Positions 18,422-28,816 are shown, counted from the stretch's first letter. The stretch is 64,000 bases of DNA from Sphingobacterium bovistauri (GCF_020295405.1 NZ_JADEYP010000013.1:37826-101825), one strand, 5' to 3'. Program-made: numbers and translations. Notes: generated from the letters alone by a model not told the origin.

Positions 18422-19252
18422 TTATTTCTTTTGATAAACTCTGATATAATCTATCTCATATTTCGCAGGCAACAATGATTCATCTATCTGCCCCCCATTA
18501 TCTCCACCTAATGCTAAATTCACTAACACATAATGAGGTTGCTTAAACGGATTGAAATTAGTTCCATCTTTGTTAACAAGTCGTTCTAATGAAACTTTAT
18601 TTAACAATACATCATCTAAATATAATGTGATTTCGTTTTCATCCCAGTCCATCCTCCAAACATGAAATTCTTTTGCCCACATCTCACCACCTAAAGACTC
18701 AACAGATTTAACGCCATTATGCCATTCCGCTGTCCACCTTTTATTAGTACCATTAGCAATATTAGCAAGTATATTTCCTCGGTAATATTCCATGATATCT
18801 ATCTCTCCATTTGAAGGCCACTCTTTATCCACTCCCAATGTCCAAAATGCGGGCCACAGCCCTGACCCAACAGGAATTCTTGCTCTCATTTCAAACCGAC
18901 CATACTGCCAGTATTTTTTACCCGAAGTATTTAATGATGATGAGGTATACTTAATATCTCTACGAGATTTCTTCCAATCTTGGCTACCGTCCTCGTAAAA
19001 TGGATTTGGTTTAATTTCCTTTTTTAATTCAATAATCAAAAAGCCATCCTTACAATAAGCATTGTCCTTTTGATACCACTGATCTTCTCGATTACGAACA
19101 AATCCATATTCGTAATTCCATATTTTCTCATTTACTTTTCCATTTTTATCAAATTCCTCTGACCATACTAACTTATAAGTACTTTTTTCATGTTGTTGAG
19201 CATATACGGAATTCGTTAATATGAATAGTATAATTAATGATTGATAACGCAT
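18422..19252 (-). CDS. Glycoside hydrolase family 16 (probable beta-glucanase)
   Basis: 276 residues: signal peptide (1-18, VYAQ) and a single GH16 beta-jelly-roll. The catalytic signature GEIDIME is intact: Glu150 nucleophile, Asp152, Glu155 acid/base. Flanking elements are LVWSEEFDKNG at the start, WPAFWTLG, and FHVWRMDWDENEITLYLDD. GH16 enzymes cut beta-1,3/1,4-glucans, agars or related polymers. The gene closes an operon with SusC/SusD, so it probably makes oligosaccharides for import. Laminarin-type beta-glucan is the most likely substrate, but this is inference. It ends just before a gene-free gap. Confidence 0.9.
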   Translation of the reverse strand: MRYQSLIILFILTNSVYAQQHEKSTYKLVWSEEFDKNGKVNEKIWNYEYGFVRNREDQWYQKDNAYCKDGFLIIELKKEIKPNPFYEDGSQDWKKSRRDIKYTSSSLNTSGKKYWQYGRFEMRARIPVGSGLWPAFWTLGVDKEWPSNGEIDIMEYYRGNILANIANGTNKRWTAEWHNGVKSVESLGGEMWAKEFHVWRMDWDENEITLYLDDVLLNKVSLERLVNKDGTNFNPFKQPHYVLVNLALGGDNGGQIDESLLPAKYEIDYIRVYQKK

Positions 19253-19280
19253 GTTTGAAAAAATTATTTGAATAAATTAT

Positions 19281-20480
19281 TTAATTAATTGGCACCCCAT
19301 CTCTTTTGAATCCTTCAATGATTAGACAGGTAATGATGTAATCAGATTCTCTACCTGTATCTTCGTGTGCACCATTAATGCCATATGGCCAAAAGTGCTG
19401 TAAATCCCCCTTCAATTGTGCACTAGAATCATTGGAAGCTTTGCGCAATGCCAAATTCGCATTTTGTCCAAGATAAATTCCATTTTGAATAAGAGTCTGC
19501 TTCCACACATTGGATGTACCTGCACCAATAGCGTGAGCAAACTCGTGTAAAAATGTACCCGTTTTTTGATAAGAAGTATTACTTCCCCAACGCATCCAAC
19601 CAGATATACTTGCGTCAGCTGTTCCTACACCAGTATTATATTCAATTGTTACCGTTTTTACAATGCTTGTATATTCTTCTAACAATTTGACACCATGATC
19701 AGCCATTGTTTTCAATCTTGCAAACACATCCGTTGGAATATTTGACTGATTATGGAAGTTAACGGTTATTTTTCCCTTATTGTATGTTTGAAAAGCCCCT
19801 TGACTACTATAATAAACTCCTTTCGATGTTTTGACATAGGAGCGAATAAAATAACTTTTACCCAATTCTAAATCTATAACATTAACTTTAAATGCTAAAT
19901 TTTCTATTTTATCAGCGATTACATTATTATTATCGACAGTTGGATTCTGTGTAGTCCCAAAACAAATACCCGCTTCTATAATATTTGCGCCCCCCGTATC
20001 TTCAATCTTAGAACTTACTTCTATACTGTTCAATTTATAGAAAAGAACAGATGCTGAACCCATCTTCGCGTCATTATAACTCTCCGATTTAAATTCAAAT
20101 AATGGGCCGTAAGACCTTCCCTTACTATTGGAAGCAAACGATTTAGCATAATAGGTTTTTCCTCCTTCCAAATTTGTTAATTCTACCTCAAATTCACCAG
20201 TTCCAGATAAACTATTAGGAGGTGCATTAGAATCATCTATTGTTGGATTATTATGTATTGCCCAGCAGATTCCACGCTCGATAATTGATGCCCCTCCTGT
20301 ATTTTCCACTTTTGATTTTAAGATAGCTTTCGTAGTTGATTTACTGAAAAGAGAAATATTTCCCACTGATGGAAAATCAATAGATGGTACTTCGATACCA
20401 CTACCCTTATCCGGTGCAGAAGAACTAGTTTTCCCACAACCTAAAAATGGAACTATTAGAAGAAACAGAAATTTCATCAT
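19281..20480 (-). CDS. Lipoprotein with two fibronectin-like repeats and an HExxH metalloprotease-like domain
   Basis: 399 residues with lipobox FLGC (Cys15). Two tandem repeats of about 95 residues, each with TGGAxIIExGIC (about 61-72 and 162-173) and a Tyr-rich strand pair, form fibronectin-like modules. The C-terminal domain has HEFAH (312-316), a zincin motif. His362 (LQHFWPYG) and His372 (GAHEDTG) are candidate third ligands. It could be a surface protease or a glycan-binding protein with a vestigial peptidase fold. It lies between an attenuator-like hairpin and the GH16 gene (28-base gap), so it is likely co-expressed with GH16. Confidence 0.75.
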   Translation of the reverse strand: MMKFLFLLIVPFLGCGKTSSSAPDKGSGIEVPSIDFPSVGNISLFSKSTTKAILKSKVENTGGASIIERGICWAIHNNPTIDDSNAPPNSLSGTGEFEVELTNLEGGKTYYAKSFASNSKGRSYGPLFEFKSESYNDAKMGSASVLFYKLNSIEVSSKIEDTGGANIIEAGICFGTTQNPTVDNNNVIADKIENLAFKVNVIDLELGKSYFIRSYVKTSKGVYYSSQGAFQTYNKGKITVNFHNQSNIPTDVFARLKTMADHGVKLLEEYTSIVKTVTIEYNTGVGTADASISGWMRWGSNTSYQKTGTFLHEFAHAIGAGTSNVWKQTLIQNGIYLGQNANLALRKASNDSSAQLKGDLQHFWPYGINGAHEDTGRESDYIITCLIIEGFKRDGVPIN

Positions 20481-20500
20481 AACTATTAAAATTGAAAATC

Positions 20501-20544
20501 AAAAAACGTATAGATGCTCTATAGAGAAATCATAGAGCATCTAT
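20501..20544 (-). terminator. Intrinsic terminator inside the second polysaccharide locus
   Basis: On the minus strand a perfect 13-bp stem (ATAGATGCTCTAT and its complement, 9-base loop) is followed by ACG and six T residues. It lies 14 bases after the DUF4998 stop and 20 bases before the HExxH gene start. It would reduce transcription of the HExxH and GH16 genes relative to the upstream four uptake genes. Confidence 0.8.
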
Positions 20545-20558
20545 CACACATTTTTATT

Positions 20559-21791
20559 TTAGTTGAGTTGATGTATTGTTATGCCTTTAACATTAAAATA
20601 TTGATTACTTGAACTTGTCAAGTTGACTACAACACCAATTGTTACAGCCTGTGTTGTAGGGTTATCGAATTCAAAACTTACAATACGATAATCGTCATGA
20701 ATCCATTTCAGATCATAGGATGCTAGTTTATTTGCATTTAAGACATCAGCGACATTTGGCAAATCGCCATTATTTGTTACCACAAAATAAATGAGGTTAT
20801 TTGTAGCATCTACATTGTTCGTTACATTATTACGTCTAAATTCAACTTGTACTCTATACTTTCCTTGCGGTAAAGTAGAAGTCTGATGTATTTTACCATT
20901 ACTAATATTAGGCGTGCCCCAGCCTGCTTCTGCTGCTAAAACACCTATACCACTATTTTGATCGTAACTTCCTCTCCCACTTATACCATTTGCTGTTGCA
21001 TTAGAATTCCAATTAGCCAATACCCCCCATCTACCTGACAAATTGGTCGCTGCAAAAGGATATCCCATATTTCTATAAAAAGTTAATATGGGCTTGAAAT
21101 CACTAAAAGCAGTATAGAAAGTATCTAGACATAATGTATCAGGTAGATACAAGCTTCTGTACGACATTGCCTCTCCAATTTTTACATCATTAAAATTCAA
21201 TACGGACTGATCAATATTAAGCCGAGCCACCTTTTCCTGACCTGCTTTATTTTTATATTTAACTTCTGTAGCGAAAATACCAAAAGTACGGTCGACATTC
21301 CCAAAGGTAGATGAGAAGGTATTATCATATGCTTTTAAACTATTCATTGAAATAGGTCGATTAATTAGTGACATTTGATAATTATCGCCATATGAGCGTC
21401 CAAATGCATAAACTCGAACAGATTTATTCCCCTCATTATCGAATGTTACAATCTCAAAATTATAAACACGATCTTCTAGGTTTGAAATATTAGCTTTCAA
21501 AGTATCTACACCTTCTGTACGTGTAATGGGAATCGAAAGTGAATCTCTTCTACCGTCCCAATAGATTCGAGCCTCTTTAATCTTTGGATCGGACACCAAG
21601 AGTCCAGTTATTAGCACTCTATTTTTTCCAGAAAATACTTTGACAGAATCAACTTTTCCTGTATAATTAACAATCGGCTTATCCTCGATATATTTTTTAT
21701 AGTCGTCCATTTTTTTACATGATACCGCTGATATTAAATAAAACAACACAGCGACACATGTAAGGATTCTATGATTATTTATCTTCTTCAT
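20559..21791 (-). CDS. DUF4998-family lipoprotein
   Basis: 410 residues from the ATG at 21791, giving MKKINNHRILTCVAVLFYLI and lipobox VSCK. A longer frame would overlap the upstream gene. The N-terminal region has the DUF4998 pattern (VDSVKVFSGKNRVLITG, ARIYWDGRRDS, VYNFEIVTFDNEGNKS). The C-terminal part is a beta-sandwich of about 170 residues with QGKYRVQVEFRRN. It is a probable surface glycan-binding protein. It is a paralogue of 184-1152 but longer. Eighteen bases separate it from the DUF5000 gene. Confidence 0.8.
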   Translation of the reverse strand: MKKINNHRILTCVAVLFYLISAVSCKKMDDYKKYIEDKPIVNYTGKVDSVKVFSGKNRVLITGLLVSDPKIKEARIYWDGRRDSLSIPITRTEGVDTLKANISNLEDRVYNFEIVTFDNEGNKSVRVYAFGRSYGDNYQMSLINRPISMNSLKAYDNTFSSTFGNVDRTFGIFATEVKYKNKAGQEKVARLNIDQSVLNFNDVKIGEAMSYRSLYLPDTLCLDTFYTAFSDFKPILTFYRNMGYPFAATNLSGRWGVLANWNSNATANGISGRGSYDQNSGIGVLAAEAGWGTPNISNGKIHQTSTLPQGKYRVQVEFRRNNVTNNVDATNNLIYFVVTNNGDLPNVADVLNANKLASYDLKWIHDDYRIVSFEFDNPTTQAVTIGVVVNLTSSSNQYFNVKGITIHQLN

Positions 21792-21808
21792 GTTCTTAAA
21801 AATTAAAT

Positions 21809-23005
21809 TTATCTTGGATCTCCATACAATTGTATCTCCCCAATAGCCATGTAACTTGATCCATCCCAATTCTTAGTACTGCGAATACGTATATACCTTA
21901 CTTTTGGAGCATTGATATCAAACTCCCAGTTCAACCCATTTACAGCAGTTTGATAATCCTCATCCGACTGTTGTCCAAATGGTAATCCAGAAGGTTTAGT
22001 AGCATTAAATGATCCCAATAAATGCCAATTATTCCACGACCCATCTGCAGGAGGATTATTCGAACCCCATACTTCAAATTCTTTTAAATTGCCTTTATAA
22101 TAGTATGTACGACCATTGTAATATTCTGGATAATCCCAAATCACGATACGACTTAATTTTGCCATAGAACCTATATCTACCGTTGTATAATGAGGGCCTG
22201 AAATGGCAGCTTGTGTCATATATATACGCGGCCAATTCATGATATCTCCATCCCACATACCAGTATGTGATGTAGATGTATGATTAGGAGCATCGCCAGG
22301 CAATCTAAATCCTCTATAACCTGATTTAGAAATAGCAGTTTCATACAATGGTTTTATCTGTGCAAATAAGGTATCTGTATTATTGAGCCAGCGATCACGA
22401 ACAACGAAGGCAAGATCTCTAGCAATTGTATCCATTCCACGCATAGTAGCATGAATTTTATCTGTTGAGGTGTACACACTATTTGGGTCAGCTACCCATT
22501 CTCCATATTCATTCTTTTCCATGATGAGAATAGCAATCTTAGCTCTTTCAATATTCAAAGCCTTTAATTGCAATCCTCCAAAAGACGGCTGAACTTCTAA
22601 TGACCGATAAATATCCCATATTGGGGATTCTTCTGGATTAACAGTAACTTCCAAGGGCTCCGAAATTGCCTCTGAGCGATTTACAGCATATAATTTCACT
22701 TTAAAAGAACCTGGTTCCGAAAAACCATCAACCACCATTTGATTCGTATAATATGATGCTTTAATAGTACGCATAGTACCATTAGGCAAAATATATTCAG
22801 CCTTGACATATGATAAATCATCGTCAGAAGGCAAGGAATATGTAAGTACAGCCGCGCCATTTTTATTTGTTACGGATACATTACTAATTTTGCCTGGAGG
22901 AGTCATATTGCTTTCCAATGGCTTTAGCATAGTTTCCTCTTCACAAGAGATATTTAATAATACTATATTGATTAGTATTATTAATCCATATAAAAAATTT
23001 TTCAT
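21809..23005 (-). CDS. DUF4959/DUF5126/DUF5000 lipoprotein
   Basis: 398 residues from the ATG at 23005 (MKNFLYGLIILINIVLLN, lipobox ISCE). It has the same three-part plan as 1169-2380: an N-terminal beta domain (ISNVSVTNKNGAAVLTYSLP), DUF5126 (about 120-210) and a C-terminal discoidin-like DUF5000 region with WPRIYMTQ, YTTVDIGSMAKLSRIVIWD, FEVWGSNNP and VRYIRIRSTKNW. It is a probable surface glycan-binding protein. It starts 17 bases after SusD ends. Confidence 0.85.
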   Translation of the reverse strand: MKNFLYGLIILINIVLLNISCEEETMLKPLESNMTPPGKISNVSVTNKNGAAVLTYSLPSDDDLSYVKAEYILPNGTMRTIKASYYTNQMVVDGFSEPGSFKVKLYAVNRSEAISEPLEVTVNPEESPIWDIYRSLEVQPSFGGLQLKALNIERAKIAILIMEKNEYGEWVADPNSVYTSTDKIHATMRGMDTIARDLAFVVRDRWLNNTDTLFAQIKPLYETAISKSGYRGFRLPGDAPNHTSTSHTGMWDGDIMNWPRIYMTQAAISGPHYTTVDIGSMAKLSRIVIWDYPEYYNGRTYYYKGNLKEFEVWGSNNPPADGSWNNWHLLGSFNATKPSGLPFGQQSDEDYQTAVNGLNWEFDINAPKVRYIRIRSTKNWDGSSYMAIGEIQLYGDPR

Positions 23006-23022
23006 AGTATATAACTTATTAA

Positions 23023-24957
23023 TTACCAACCATAATTTTGAACAAGGTTCAAATTTTGAATAACCGTATTTTCACTAATTGGCCAAAAATAATCTCTTGG
23101 AGCTACAAAGCGTTGGTTAAAAATTGTACGAATCACATAATATGATGCTGTATTTTCACCTTGCATATTCCATCCAGTAATAGGTTCATTAAGAGCTATT
23201 GCAGCAGTTTTCCATCTTCGTAAATCCCAAAAACGCTGTCCCTCGAAAGCTAGTTCAATAAGTCTCTCTCGTCTAATTATCTCGCGAAAACCTTCCTTTG
23301 TAGTAAATTTAAGAGCATTGATAGAATAATTACTCCAAGACTCTTTCACCCCCTTTAACCCTGCTCGAGTCCTTATTTTATCAATATATTCAAATGCAAC
23401 TTCATTGGTAGGTCCATAAGCTTCATTCAATGCCTCCGCATACATTAAATACAGATCAGCTAAACGAATCTTAGGCCAAGGATATGTTTTGTAAGTTACA
23501 CCCGAAGCAGTCGTAACTTGGTTCCAATCAATTAGTTTTTTGATAAAATAACCTGTTTCATTAAAATGAAATGCATGCGTACTACCTGCATAATCAGGTC
23601 TTTTACTGCGGACTACTTTTGAATTTTCATCCGAATACCCTGGTGTATCATATTTAAACCATCTGGCGCCATCAAAAGCTAAGGACGAATAAAATCTCGG
23701 CTCACGATCAAAATGTAATCTAGCCGTTATGAAATTAGGTTCAATATAAAATCTATCATTTTGAGTAGCTGTCCTTAACTCTGAATCATCTGAAAAACTT
23801 AATGTCTTGTCTTCATTAATTGGCACTCCATTTTTCGTATAAAACATTTTTGCAATCTTCAATGGAGGAGAAAATATTTTACGGTTATCATTATGATTTT
23901 CATCCGCACTCAAAGGAGGCATAGCATCACGCTGTAAATCCCTTGTCAAACTATTAGGATCTGCCCAAATATGTTCATCATTGAATCGTTCCGTCACCGA
24001 TTGCCTAAGTGTCAGCTCTAGCTTCGTAGCATCAGATATATTAAGGTTACCTCCTTGTGTAAATGCAAATAATTGATGCAAATTACCTTCGGCTTCATCT
24101 ATAGCATCCTTCGCTGCCTCTGCTGCGCTTTCCCATTTTGTATTATCATATTCTTGAGGAAACAGAACCTTACCATCTTTGTTTTTAACATTAGAAAAAT
24201 CCGTATTACCATTGAACAAAGGGCTTGCTGCCAACAATAATGTCTGCGCTTTGACAGCTTTTGCAATTGACAGCGTAATTCGCCCTAACTCATTTTCTCT
24301 ATCTACAATTTGATTTGGCAAATCAGAATAAGATTCTTCAAGCAGATTAACGATATAATTTACGCACTCATCAACAGAATTTCGAGACACATCCATTACT
24401 TCTTTGGAAGCGCCTACATGAATATCTTCATCCATAATAGGAATTGGACCATACATCCGCATCATGTAAAAATGAAAATATGCCTTTAAAAATTTAGCTT
24501 CTGAAATCCACCTTGCTCGTTCGGTAGGGCTTATGTCAGGCACCAAACTCGGCTTAGACATATTATCAATAAAAATATTGCAATGTCTTATCCCCTGATA
24601 TAGACCTCGGCTTGCATCATAATTTCCATACCAATAATTAACATATGGATCTGTAACACGTTGATTCCCTCGTGCAATCTCAAATGACCATGGCGATATA
24701 CTCGTTTGATAAGGAATCCAAATCTCATCACCAGCAAGAAAAGCTGGATTACTCCATACATTTCCCTCTTTTGGAATATAATTATATAATGTAAATAAGT
24801 ATTTTTCTGCCTCAATTCGTAGCCTGAATGCATACTCGATAGTAGCAACGTTATCTGGTACAATATCTAAGAATTTCTTACACGAAGTTGTTGAACCTAT
24901 CAATACAGCCGATATAGAAGCTAGTGTTATATATTTTTTAATGTTTGTAGCTCTCAT
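23023..24957 (-). CDS. SusD/RagB-family lipoprotein
   Basis: 644 residues from the ATG at 24957, exactly 2 bases from the SusC stop. It has a lipoprotein signal peptide with TTSC, then KKFLDIVPDN. RagB/SusD features are GIRHCNIFIDNM, AYFHFYMMRMYGPIPI, KIRLADLYLMYAEALNE, IRTRAGL and the terminal NYGW. The protein is as long as its paralogue at 2393-4327. It forms the extracellular lid over the SusC partner and binds the imported glycan. Confidence 0.95.
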   Translation of the reverse strand: MRATNIKKYITLASISAVLIGSTTSCKKFLDIVPDNVATIEYAFRLRIEAEKYLFTLYNYIPKEGNVWSNPAFLAGDEIWIPYQTSISPWSFEIARGNQRVTDPYVNYWYGNYDASRGLYQGIRHCNIFIDNMSKPSLVPDISPTERARWISEAKFLKAYFHFYMMRMYGPIPIMDEDIHVGASKEVMDVSRNSVDECVNYIVNLLEESYSDLPNQIVDRENELGRITLSIAKAVKAQTLLLAASPLFNGNTDFSNVKNKDGKVLFPQEYDNTKWESAAEAAKDAIDEAEGNLHQLFAFTQGGNLNISDATKLELTLRQSVTERFNDEHIWADPNSLTRDLQRDAMPPLSADENHNDNRKIFSPPLKIAKMFYTKNGVPINEDKTLSFSDDSELRTATQNDRFYIEPNFITARLHFDREPRFYSSLAFDGARWFKYDTPGYSDENSKVVRSKRPDYAGSTHAFHFNETGYFIKKLIDWNQVTTASGVTYKTYPWPKIRLADLYLMYAEALNEAYGPTNEVAFEYIDKIRTRAGLKGVKESWSNYSINALKFTTKEGFREIIRRERLIELAFEGQRFWDLRRWKTAAIALNEPITGWNMQGENTASYYVIRTIFNQRFVAPRDYFWPISENTVIQNLNLVQNYGW

Positions 24958-24959
24958 GA

Positions 24960-27900
24960 TTAAAAATTTGCTTGAATACCAAAATTGTATGTACGTTGGA
25001 TAGGATATCCCAATCCATTTCCTCCCATTTCTACATCCCACAACTTAAAATTGCTGATGGTAAATACATTCATCATATTCGCATAAAAGCGAACTGACCC
25101 TAATTTATATCGCTCAAGTAATGTACGAGGGGCATTAAATCCTAATTCAATATTCTTAAGTCTTAAAAATTCACCGTTACGCATCCACCATGTCGATTGT
25201 TGATTATTATTTCCTACGAAATAATCACTCAATCTTGGAAAAAAAGCATACATATTTCTATTTTCCTCAGACCAATGACTCTCTGCGACCGCTGTTAATA
25301 AACCGTTTTGTGCTCCACCATTACGCACAAAAGGTGTAATATTTTCTGGGTTAATAAAGAATGAAGATTTACCTGAACCTTGGAAAAAGAACGAAAAATC
25401 AAAGCCTTTATATCCAGTCGTACCACCAAATCCATAAATGAATTCTGGAGAAGTAGGGTAACCAATAGGTACAGCATCATTCGAAGTAATCATTTCATCA
25501 CCATTCATATCACGATACTTTATATCTCCGGCCATGTAATCGCCAAATTGTTGGATAGGTGAATTAGCGACATCATATTCATCAATGAATAATCTTTCAG
25601 CAATTAAACCAAATGCTTGAGCAGCTGAATGACCAACTTGATACCGATATCCCATATTATCAGGATACAAGAGCTCGTCTCTTTTTGTGATCTTTGACTG
25701 TGCAAATGTCATATTTGCCCTGTATTGAAAAAACCAACCTGTTGATAAACTCTTGTTATAATCTACCGCAATATCAAAACCTTGCTTTTCTACCTTGCCT
25801 GTGTTTGCCATCGGTGTAGCTTGCAAACCGATTGTAGTGCCAATATGAGATCTAGCTTCTAGGATATGCGATTTGTAATCTTTATAGGCATCAGCAACGA
25901 TATTAATACTTCCATTTAATAAGGATAAATCAACCCCCAAGTTTATCTGCCGAGATTGCTCCCAAGAAATATCATGATTTGCATAACGACTTACACTTAC
26001 ACCAGGTCGCGAATAGCCATAATCATAGCCAAAAGTTGACAAATAATCATAATTTCCAATATTTACTTCTGACAGATAGAAAAAACGATCAGTATCACGT
26101 CCGATGGCATCATTACCTATAATGCCGTATGTGGCTCTGAATTTCATATCGGAAATAACGGGTTTCAACGATTCAAAGAATTTTTCATTCGAAATTCTAT
26201 ATGCCAAACCAAATGAAGGGAAGAAACCAAAACGTTTTGATTCATGAAAGCGTTCAGATCCATTATAACCAAAGTTAATTTCAGCCAAATAACGATCATC
26301 ATAACCATACGTAAAACGTCCAGATAGCCCATTATTACGACGTGGAAGCCCCAATTGTAAAGATGTAATATTATCTCTTGCAATTTTGTAATCCTGAAAC
26401 AACGTAATTAACATCCCCGAAACACTATGCTTACCAAATATGCGTGCATAATTTGCAGCAGCTTCAAGATATAATGTTGCATTAATATCCGAGCCAGAAG
26501 ATCCATATCCCAAGAATTCCTGGCCGACTAGACCTACGGAACCTGTAGTACCATCATTGATAACACTTAAATTCACAGCATTAGTGGCGGGATCCAGTCT
26601 TGAAGAGTAATAAAATGGATTGTATGAACGTGATGTCTGACCATAAGAATAACGCTTTGCATAAGCCATTGTTCTAAAATTCAATCCTTTGGTTAGAAAA
26701 TCCAAATTCTGCTTAATTTCCACCTGAGGCATTAATGTAGAGCGATTATATTGTCTATATCCTCTGACCAATTCCGCATAAGGATTCGATAATAATATAC
26801 CATTTGTTGAATTACCATCCATAACTACGTGTCCTCCAAATAATGGATGTTGGATATATGGCAAATAATCAGCAGGATACACGGCTGGGAATTGTACTGG
26901 ATTAGACCATAATGCCATTCTGAAATATTCAGCACCATCACGTATTGGTCCATTATAATCATCGAACTGTCCGTACAAATTAATACGAGCCTCTGTTGTG
27001 CTGGTAAGATCAATATTTACATTAGAGCGTAATGAGTAATTAGTCAATGATATATTGTTGTTAAAATTACTTGTCCCATGTTTTTTCAAGATACCATTAT
27101 CCACATTATACGTTCCTGAGACATAATATCTAGCACGGCTACCGCCACCACTAGCACTCAAATTATACCCTTGATTGAATGTATAATCTTTAATTAACAT
27201 ATTAATCCAATCGTTATTAGGATACAAATATTCATCCGTCCCCCTTAATGTGTGTTCTATTTTGGCTTGAGTATATGGTAATGGTTTTGGAGTCGGTCTA
27301 GTAAGCACAGCCTCATTTGCCAAATTCATATATGTAATATTATCTGTTAGTTGAATGTTTTTTGTATTAGTCGATAACTTACCTTCAGCTCTCACCATAA
27401 ATTTCGTAGTTCCTTGGGCACCCGTTTTAGTAGTAATTAACACCACACCATTTGCGCCACGCGCTCCATAAACGGCAGCAGCTGTTGCATCTTTCAATAC
27501 AGAAAATGCTGCAATATCATCTGGTTGAAGGCGAGCCATATCGGTTGCAGACGACTCAATACCGTCGATCAAAATTAAAGGGTCTGTTTTCCCCGACCCA
27601 AAAGATCCTAATCCTCGAATAAAGAATTGAGCGTTATCAGACCCCGGCTCTCCAGAACGCTGATAAGCTATCATCCCCGATACTCGCCCCGCAAGCATAG
27701 TAGTCAAATTTGAACTTGGACCTTTAAGTTCCTTTGGATTGACAACAGTAATAGAGCTCACTAAAGAAGCTCGCTTCTGCGTTCCGAATCCAACAACTAC
27801 AGCCTCATCTATTGCATTGCCTATTTTTTCATTCAATATCAGATCAATAACATACACCCCCATTGAATTGGGTTGATAATCTGACATTTTCACTTCAGCA

Positions 27901-28166
27901 TTCTCATAAGCCATATGATTAAATGAAAGAGTAGATGATCTAGAAACTTCAAATTGAAATGCCCCCTTTTCATTTGTAGTACCTAGTGTCCTGCCTGATT
28001 TAATTGAAATAGTAACACCCGATATTGGCCCCTCAGCTCCAGTAATTACCCCCGCTATTCGTATCAAATCCTCTTGAGCATAACCTGATGCTACGATCAA
28101 GAGACATAATAGCGTTGTTAATAACCGCCTAAGTTTGTTTGATTTTAAGTAATAATTGTCTCTCAT
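24960..28166 (-). CDS. SusC/RagA-family TonB-dependent transporter
   Basis: 1068 residues: signal peptide, carboxypeptidase-regulatory-like domain (about 35-110), TonB plug with VVVGFGTQKR and VYGARGANGVVLITTKTG, and a barrel ending NFGIQANF. It imports the oligosaccharides released by the GH16 enzyme of the same locus. It lacks an STN domain. It is first of six genes and paralogous over its length to the receptor at 4329-7490. No regulator (hybrid two-component, SusR or ECF sigma) lies next to either locus. Confidence 0.95.
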   Translation of the reverse strand: MRDNYYLKSNKLRRLLTTLLCLLIVASGYAQEDLIRIAGVITGAEGPISGVTISIKSGRTLGTTNEKGAFQFEVSRSSTLSFNHMAYENAEVKMSDYQPNSMGVYVIDLILNEKIGNAIDEAVVVGFGTQKRASLVSSITVVNPKELKGPSSNLTTMLAGRVSGMIAYQRSGEPGSDNAQFFIRGLGSFGSGKTDPLILIDGIESSATDMARLQPDDIAAFSVLKDATAAAVYGARGANGVVLITTKTGAQGTTKFMVRAEGKLSTNTKNIQLTDNITYMNLANEAVLTRPTPKPLPYTQAKIEHTLRGTDEYLYPNNDWINMLIKDYTFNQGYNLSASGGGSRARYYVSGTYNVDNGILKKHGTSNFNNNISLTNYSLRSNVNIDLTSTTEARINLYGQFDDYNGPIRDGAEYFRMALWSNPVQFPAVYPADYLPYIQHPLFGGHVVMDGNSTNGILLSNPYAELVRGYRQYNRSTLMPQVEIKQNLDFLTKGLNFRTMAYAKRYSYGQTSRSYNPFYYSSRLDPATNAVNLSVINDGTTGSVGLVGQEFLGYGSSGSDINATLYLEAAANYARIFGKHSVSGMLITLFQDYKIARDNITSLQLGLPRRNNGLSGRFTYGYDDRYLAEINFGYNGSERFHESKRFGFFPSFGLAYRISNEKFFESLKPVISDMKFRATYGIIGNDAIGRDTDRFFYLSEVNIGNYDYLSTFGYDYGYSRPGVSVSRYANHDISWEQSRQINLGVDLSLLNGSINIVADAYKDYKSHILEARSHIGTTIGLQATPMANTGKVEKQGFDIAVDYNKSLSTGWFFQYRANMTFAQSKITKRDELLYPDNMGYRYQVGHSAAQAFGLIAERLFIDEYDVANSPIQQFGDYMAGDIKYRDMNGDEMITSNDAVPIGYPTSPEFIYGFGGTTGYKGFDFSFFFQGSGKSSFFINPENITPFVRNGGAQNGLLTAVAESHWSEENRNMYAFFPRLSDYFVGNNNQQSTWWMRNGEFLRLKNIELGFNAPRTLLERYKLGSVRFYANMMNVFTISNFKLWDVEMGGNGLGYPIQRTYNFGIQANF

Positions 28167-28816
28167 AATTGGTATTTGTAGGTTGTATAATTGTATTTCA
28201 ACAATAAAGTGTTAAATAAACACTTATTGATTTGTGTAATAAAATTCTTTACACAGTATTAAATTGAATCATATAAAATTAATTGGCTATAATCAGTTGA
28301 TAAATCTATACAAATATTTATTACATCTATCAACAATAACTTAAACAGGTTAAATCTTGGTAAGAAGTTGTTAATATAATGCCAACTCTAGATATCATTC
28401 ACCATTTAGGACTACACCACAATAATAAATGAATATTTATCTAATACAAGAATTTAAGAAGGAAAATTTGTTGATCAACACATCTAACCTATACCCTATA
28501 TGATCTGTATCAAAAAAATAGATAAGATAAACTTCTAATTTAAAGTTAAAGTCGTTTTTAACTCAGCATTCATTCTCTTCTATCAGAGTCATTCTAATAA
28601 AAAACTATCCCCATATTAAGCCAGACAAACGTGATATCATTAACAAATGATGCTGCAAAAATTAGACACAATAAGAAGTATTTACCTTCAAATTCTATAG
28701 AATTAAGTATGATAATAATTTAAAAAAAATAGAGAAAAGTTGAAGCACCGCGAATTAAATGACTAAAAAAAGTTTATTTTATAAGCAAAAAAATTTTTAT
28801 TAATCATTTCATTTGT
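28167..28816. other. Long gap between the divergent SusC and fimbrillin transcripts
   Basis: About 650 bases of A+T-rich sequence with no protein-like frame. It must contain the minus-strand promoter for the second polysaccharide locus. Only weak matches to TAnnTTTG are visible there, so none is called. The fimbrillin promoter begins at its right end. Confidence 0.55.

Noticed and set aside
24958..25041. Longer SusD starting at 25041
   Set aside because: It would overlap the SusC gene by 82 bases and bury the lipoprotein signal; the ATG at 24957 is 2 bases from the SusC stop.
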